Positions 61,060 to 64,000 of a stretch of 64,000 bases of DNA are shown piece by piece. The notes beneath the pieces are model-generated. The model was given only the letters and a program-made list of their open reading frames with translations. It was not told the origin of the DNA and made no database searches. Made by a program: the position numbers and the translations under genes. This DNA comes from CALBPI01 sp038529355 (lineage in GTDB: Bacteria; Pseudomonadota; Gammaproteobacteria; Steroidobacterales; Woeseiaceae): assembly GCA_038529355.1 (NCBI GenBank), contig JBCBDU010000014.1, forward strand, positions 5,196 through 69,195. Direction: 5' to 3'. The stretch's first letter is position 1; each line of letters starts with the position of its first letter.

Positions 61060-61826
61060 TCTCCTGACCTGACGACCGCAACGTTCAGTCGCTCCTGCAA
61101 CGGACGGCGTAAAGATGGAATCAACATGGGTACCCGTTTCTTGTAGGCGGCGTACTCGGCATGTTCATCGGCCAGGTCGCGCTCCTCCAGTTGGATGCCG
61201 ATTAGCATGTACAGGCTGCAGCCGCATGCGAATACCAGATGCGCCACAGTCATGACCGGGGTGGCCCATACGATAAAGAACCAGCCGACATACAGTGGGT
61301 GGCGCACAACGCGGTACAGCCAGGGTTGAACAAATTTCGGCGCCGTTTGTTCATGACCGCGCAGCGCCTGCCAGCTCTGACGCAAACCGAACAGATCGAA
61401 GTGATTGATGGCAAAAGAGCTGTAGAACACAAGCAGCCAACCGAAAGCAAACAAGCCATAGGCAACTTTCTGGCCGATGGCACTGTTGGCCGCCCAGATC
61501 ACGCCGCCCATCGGCTCCCACAACGCAAACATCAGGACCATCGCCAGACTGGACATCAGCACGTACGTGCTGCGTTCGGCGGCCTCTGGTATCCAGCGCG
61601 TAATCCAGCGTTTGAAGAACGGTCGTGCCATCACGCTGTGCTGAATCGCAAAGACGCCAAGCAGTAGCGCATTGATGAACAGAGCGGCCCCCAGCGGTGC
61701 CTGCGGCACAGAATCAATCGATTTCGGTACGAGGATATTGCCGATGAAGCCCACGGCGTACAGAAAAGTGGCAAAAAACACGACATAGCTGACGCAGCCG
61801 TACAAAAAGATCAAAAAACGTTTCAT
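61056..61826 (-). CDS. mddA: Methanethiol S-methyltransferase MddA-like
   Basis: 256-residue integral membrane methyltransferase of the isoprenylcysteine methyltransferase/NnrU type. Landmarks: MKRFLIFLYGCVSYVVFFAT, LGVFAIQHSVMARPFFKRW, SSFAINHFDLFGLRQSWQAL, LYRVVRHPLYVGWFF and IGIQLEERDLADEHAEYAAY, near the MddA consensus. It would use S-adenosylmethionine to convert methanethiol into dimethyl sulphide. Upstream bases to 61978 form a divergent promoter region shared with the CadC-like gene. Confidence 0.87.
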   Translation of the reverse strand: MKRFLIFLYGCVSYVVFFATFLYAVGFIGNILVPKSIDSVPQAPLGAALFINALLLGVFAIQHSVMARPFFKRWITRWIPEAAERSTYVLMSSLAMVLMFALWEPMGGVIWAANSAIGQKVAYGLFAFGWLLVFYSSFAINHFDLFGLRQSWQALRGHEQTAPKFVQPWLYRVVRHPLYVGWFFIVWATPVMTVAHLVFACGCSLYMLIGIQLEERDLADEHAEYAAYKKRVPMLIPSLRRPLQERLNVAVVRSGE

Positions 61827-61978
61827 AATGAGTCCTCAGCGCGGTGGCTTTTTCTAAGTTATTGAAATAAAAGCGCTCATTGCGCGAGGGGACAGTGTGA
61901 TGCTGCGCAGCCATCAAGTCGTGACCAAGGTCTGACCATGTCGTGACGTTGTGCTGACCATGACATTTCGGGGGATCC

Positions 61979-64000
61979 ATGGCATTAAATGCCGATACGG
62001 TGTACCGGTTTGCGGACTGTGAGCTCGATGTAGCCGCCCGTTCGCTGATGCGCGCAGGCAAACCTGTTGGGTTGCAGCCGCGGGTATTCGATTTGCTGGC
62101 GTTTCTGATTGCACAGCGTGAGCGTGCCGTGGACAAGGATGCTATCCAAGACGCGGTCTGGAGTCCGGTGGTCGTGTCCGAGACGGCGCTGACGCGCGCC
62201 ATCATGAAGGCACGCCGTGCTGTTGGTGACGATGCCGAGCAACAGGCCATCATTCGCACTGTCCACGGGCACGGCTACCAATTTGTGGCGCCGCTGCGCG
62301 CTACTGGCGACGGGCCAGTGCCTGCGCAAACCCCTGCGTCGACGCCTGAGCAAGCCCTTTCGCCCACGCCACCGCGAGCACCAACAGCGACGCCATCAGT
62401 GCCTAAGTCTCGCCCTGCGTTTTGGCTTGTCGCAGTTGCGGTGTTGTGCGTACTGGCTGTCATTGCGAACTCCGTCTGGCGAACACCGGTCGCGGCGGAT
62501 GCCGTGCGGTTGGCCGTGATGCCGGTGCAGAACAACACCGGCGATACCGACTTCGACTACGTTGAGCTGGGCTTGATGGGTCTGGCCAATGGGTTGTTTG
62601 TCGATCATGAGTTGCTCGACATTGTGCGCGCCGCCGACGTCATGCAATACGTTGCGAGCAGCGACTGGCAACCGGCAGCGGCTGAGCAATTGACACATGT
62701 GACCGCGCTTGCTGAAACCTACGGTGCGAGCCATGTTGTGGTCGCATCGCTGGAGCACGGTGTCGGCGGTTTGCGGCTGAATTTCACGCTGACGGACACA
62801 AAGGGTCGCGCGCTGCAGTCGACAATGGTTGCGGGACAGAGCACGCAGCTTGTGCGTGGCATGGTGCGCGACATCACCGAGTCGTTGACCCGCCGCCGGC
62901 ATGTGCTTGCGGATGAGGTTTCCATTGATAGTGATCCCTTTATCAACGAGGCGTTCGCGCGTGCGCTGGCCACGGCGCTAGAGGGGCGCTGCGCCGAGGC
63001 GGTGCCGTTGCTGGATGTGGTTTTGTCACGCAGCCCGTCACTGGCGCGGGCGCGCTTCATCCGGGCGGATTGCGAATATCGTCTGGGCCGTTGGGAGTCG
63101 GCAGAACGGAGCTACCGGGCGATGACGCTCAATGAAGATGGCGCGGACGCGGTCGTCGCAACGGCGTACGCCGGGCTTGGCAAAGTCTTGCACCGTACAG
63201 GCCGCCTTGAATTGGCTGGCACCGCTTACAACACCGGTCTTGCGATCGCCGAGCGCATTCAGGATCGCGAGGCAATCGGGCGTGTGCTGATTTCGATGGC
63301 AATTCTTGCGAAAGACCGCCGCGAGTTTTCGCGCGCACGGGATTTGCTCGCGCGCGCAACGCATGCCTACCGTCAACTGGAACGGACGGTGTTGCCCGGG
63401 CACCTGTTCTCGACGGCAGCCAACATTTCAATGAGCGAGGGTAAACTGGCTGAGGCGGAGCAGCAGTTGGAAGACGCATTGCGCAGTTTCCGACACGTTG
63501 GCGATCGTGCCAATGAGGCGATGATGCTGAACAATTTCGGTTATTTACGGCGCAGGCAAGGTCGCATTGCAGAGGCGGAGCCGCTCCACCTGCAGTCTCT
63601 CGAAATTCGTCGCGACATTGGTGATGTTGTCGGTCAGGGGCGGATTCTTGGCATGCTATCAACGCTGTACTTGCGTGAAGGGCGACTCGAAGATGCGCGA
63701 TCGGCCGCCGCGCAGGCTGTCACGGTTGCGCGCGAGGCTAACGACAAGCTGTTTGTTGCGACCGGATTGGCGCAGCTCGGCGCAGCGCAACTTGAGTCCG
63801 GGCAGACGGACGCGGCGCGTCTTGCGTACACCGAATCAGAGGAGATTTTCGTTTCCATTGAAGATGTCGCGCGCGCCGCACAGGTGCGTCTGCGACTCGC
63901 CGATGTTGATGTTGCGAGCGGCAATGTCGATGCCGCGCAGGCACGGATTGCCCGCGTGCTGGAGCAAGCGATCCAGGGTGACCTGCACGAACCGGCGATT
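61979..64000 (+). CDS. CadC-like winged-helix regulator with TPR region, 3' end outside window
   Basis: At least 674 residues with no stop before the window ends. An OmpR/PhoB-type winged-helix DNA-binding domain (about 1-105; GLQPRVFDLLAFLIAQRERA, SETALTRAIMKARRAVGDD, IIRTVHGHGYQFVAPL) is joined by a Pro-rich linker and one membrane helix (AFWLVAVAVLCVLAVIANSV, about 145-165) to a periplasmic FlgO-like part and TPRs (e.g. AEAEPLHLQSLEIRRDIGDV). ATG 61979 has GGGGGAT upstream. Likely controls the divergent mddA unit or genes nearby. Confidence 0.9.
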   Translation, partial: MALNADTVYRFADCELDVAARSLMRAGKPVGLQPRVFDLLAFLIAQRERAVDKDAIQDAVWSPVVVSETALTRAIMKARRAVGDDAEQQAIIRTVHGHGYQFVAPLRATGDGPVPAQTPASTPEQALSPTPPRAPTATPSVPKSRPAFWLVAVAVLCVLAVIANSVWRTPVAADAVRLAVMPVQNNTGDTDFDYVELGLMGLANGLFVDHELLDIVRAADVMQYVASSDWQPAAAEQLTHVTALAETYGASHVVVASLEHGVGGLRLNFTLTDTKGRALQSTMVAGQSTQLVRGMVRDITESLTRRRHVLADEVSIDSDPFINEAFARALATALEGRCAEAVPLLDVVLSRSPSLARARFIRADCEYRLGRWESAERSYRAMTLNEDGADAVVATAYAGLGKVLHRTGRLELAGTAYNTGLAIAERIQDREAIGRVLISMAILAKDRREFSRARDLLARATHAYRQLERTVLPGHLFSTAANISMSEGKLAEAEQQLEDALRSFRHVGDRANEAMMLNNFGYLRRRQGRIAEAEPLHLQSLEIRRDIGDVVGQGRILGMLSTLYLREGRLEDARSAAAQAVTVAREANDKLFVATGLAQLGAAQLESGQTDAARLAYTESEEIFVSIEDVARAAQVRLRLADVDVASGNVDAAQARIARVLEQAIQGDLHEPAI

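Noticed and set aside
60740..61081. 113-residue minus-strand frame over the mddA-linked peptide
   Set aside because: Arg/Cys-rich shadow with no motif; the 45-residue frame has the better start, ribosome site and helix.
1..64000. Prophage, insertion sequence or genomic island
   Set aside because: No integrase, transposase, terminal repeats or tRNA boundary was recognised in the window.

Overview
The window reads as a piece of chromosome from a free-living, probably marine gammaproteobacterium, visibly GC-rich. Pointers are a YbiT-type ABC-F protein, GreB, an AhpC/AhpF pair, an MddA-type methanethiol methyltransferase, a TIGR02999-type ECF sigma factor next to a TPR kinase, several TolB/TPR signalling proteins, many secreted lipoproteins and a vanadium haloperoxidase. 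The species cannot be fixed from the sequence. No tRNA, rRNA, CRISPR array or intact insertion sequence was seen. Both window ends cut through genes (a GspE-like ATPase at base 1, a CadC-like regulator at base 64000).

Layout. 1-7825: one translationally coupled operon for a compact type II secretion / type IV pilus hybrid (ATPase, GspF, one pseudopilin, PilM-PilN fusion, PilO-like, PilP/GspC-like, lipoprotein secretin). 7788-13636: DUF3108 and LPLAT acyltransferase genes on the minus strand, divergent from a coupled cytochrome P450 - fatty acyl-AMP ligase/ACP - metallo-beta-lactamase-fold lipoprotein operon, a candidate small lipid pathway. 13702-25894: two S9 peptidases, a DoxX-like protein, an SDR, an FAD enzyme convergent with a Rieske-ThDP fusion enzyme, a secreted DUF2341/DUF11-like protein, MAPEG and an L7/L12-C-like membrane protein. 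25932-30548 (minus): YbiT, HIT, DUF2059, a Tat-type aminotransferase and a dienelactone hydrolase. 30635-34628: greB, truncated haemoglobin plus a coupled CxxC protein, a DUF7282-like lipoprotein, a propeller-sensor gene remnant, VOC and PhzF proteins.

34762-38076: an ECF sigma factor and Ser/Thr kinase operon, faced by an 80-residue protein that resembles only the N-terminal module of the kinase. 38144-42793 (minus): a TSP3-repeat/beta-lactamase-like lipoprotein and a vanadium haloperoxidase. 43017-49709: DsrE-like protein plus membrane LuxR regulator, HAD phosphatase, a four-unit tandem repeat able to form hairpins, DUF4199, DUF808, a TolB/TPR protein and a small membrane protein. 49977-54046: a dihaem cytochrome, then ahpC-ahpF behind a good candidate OxyR site. 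54259-58831: exported hydrolase, tyrosine-phosphatase-like protein, a GlyGly-CTERM-like surface protein, a Sel1-like protein, GNAT and a CxxCH Reeler-like protein. 58951-64000: a HipB/HipA pair with a clear palindromic operator, mddA with a coupled 45-residue membrane peptide, and a divergent CadC-like TPR regulator.

The best leads for new biology are the P450-FAAL operon, the Rieske-ThDP fusion with its FAD neighbour, the sigma/kinase/mini-module locus, the TSP3-beta-lactamase-like lipoprotein, the mddA-peptide pair and the hairpin tandem repeat. All functions are inferred from sequence read by eye; no database search was run.
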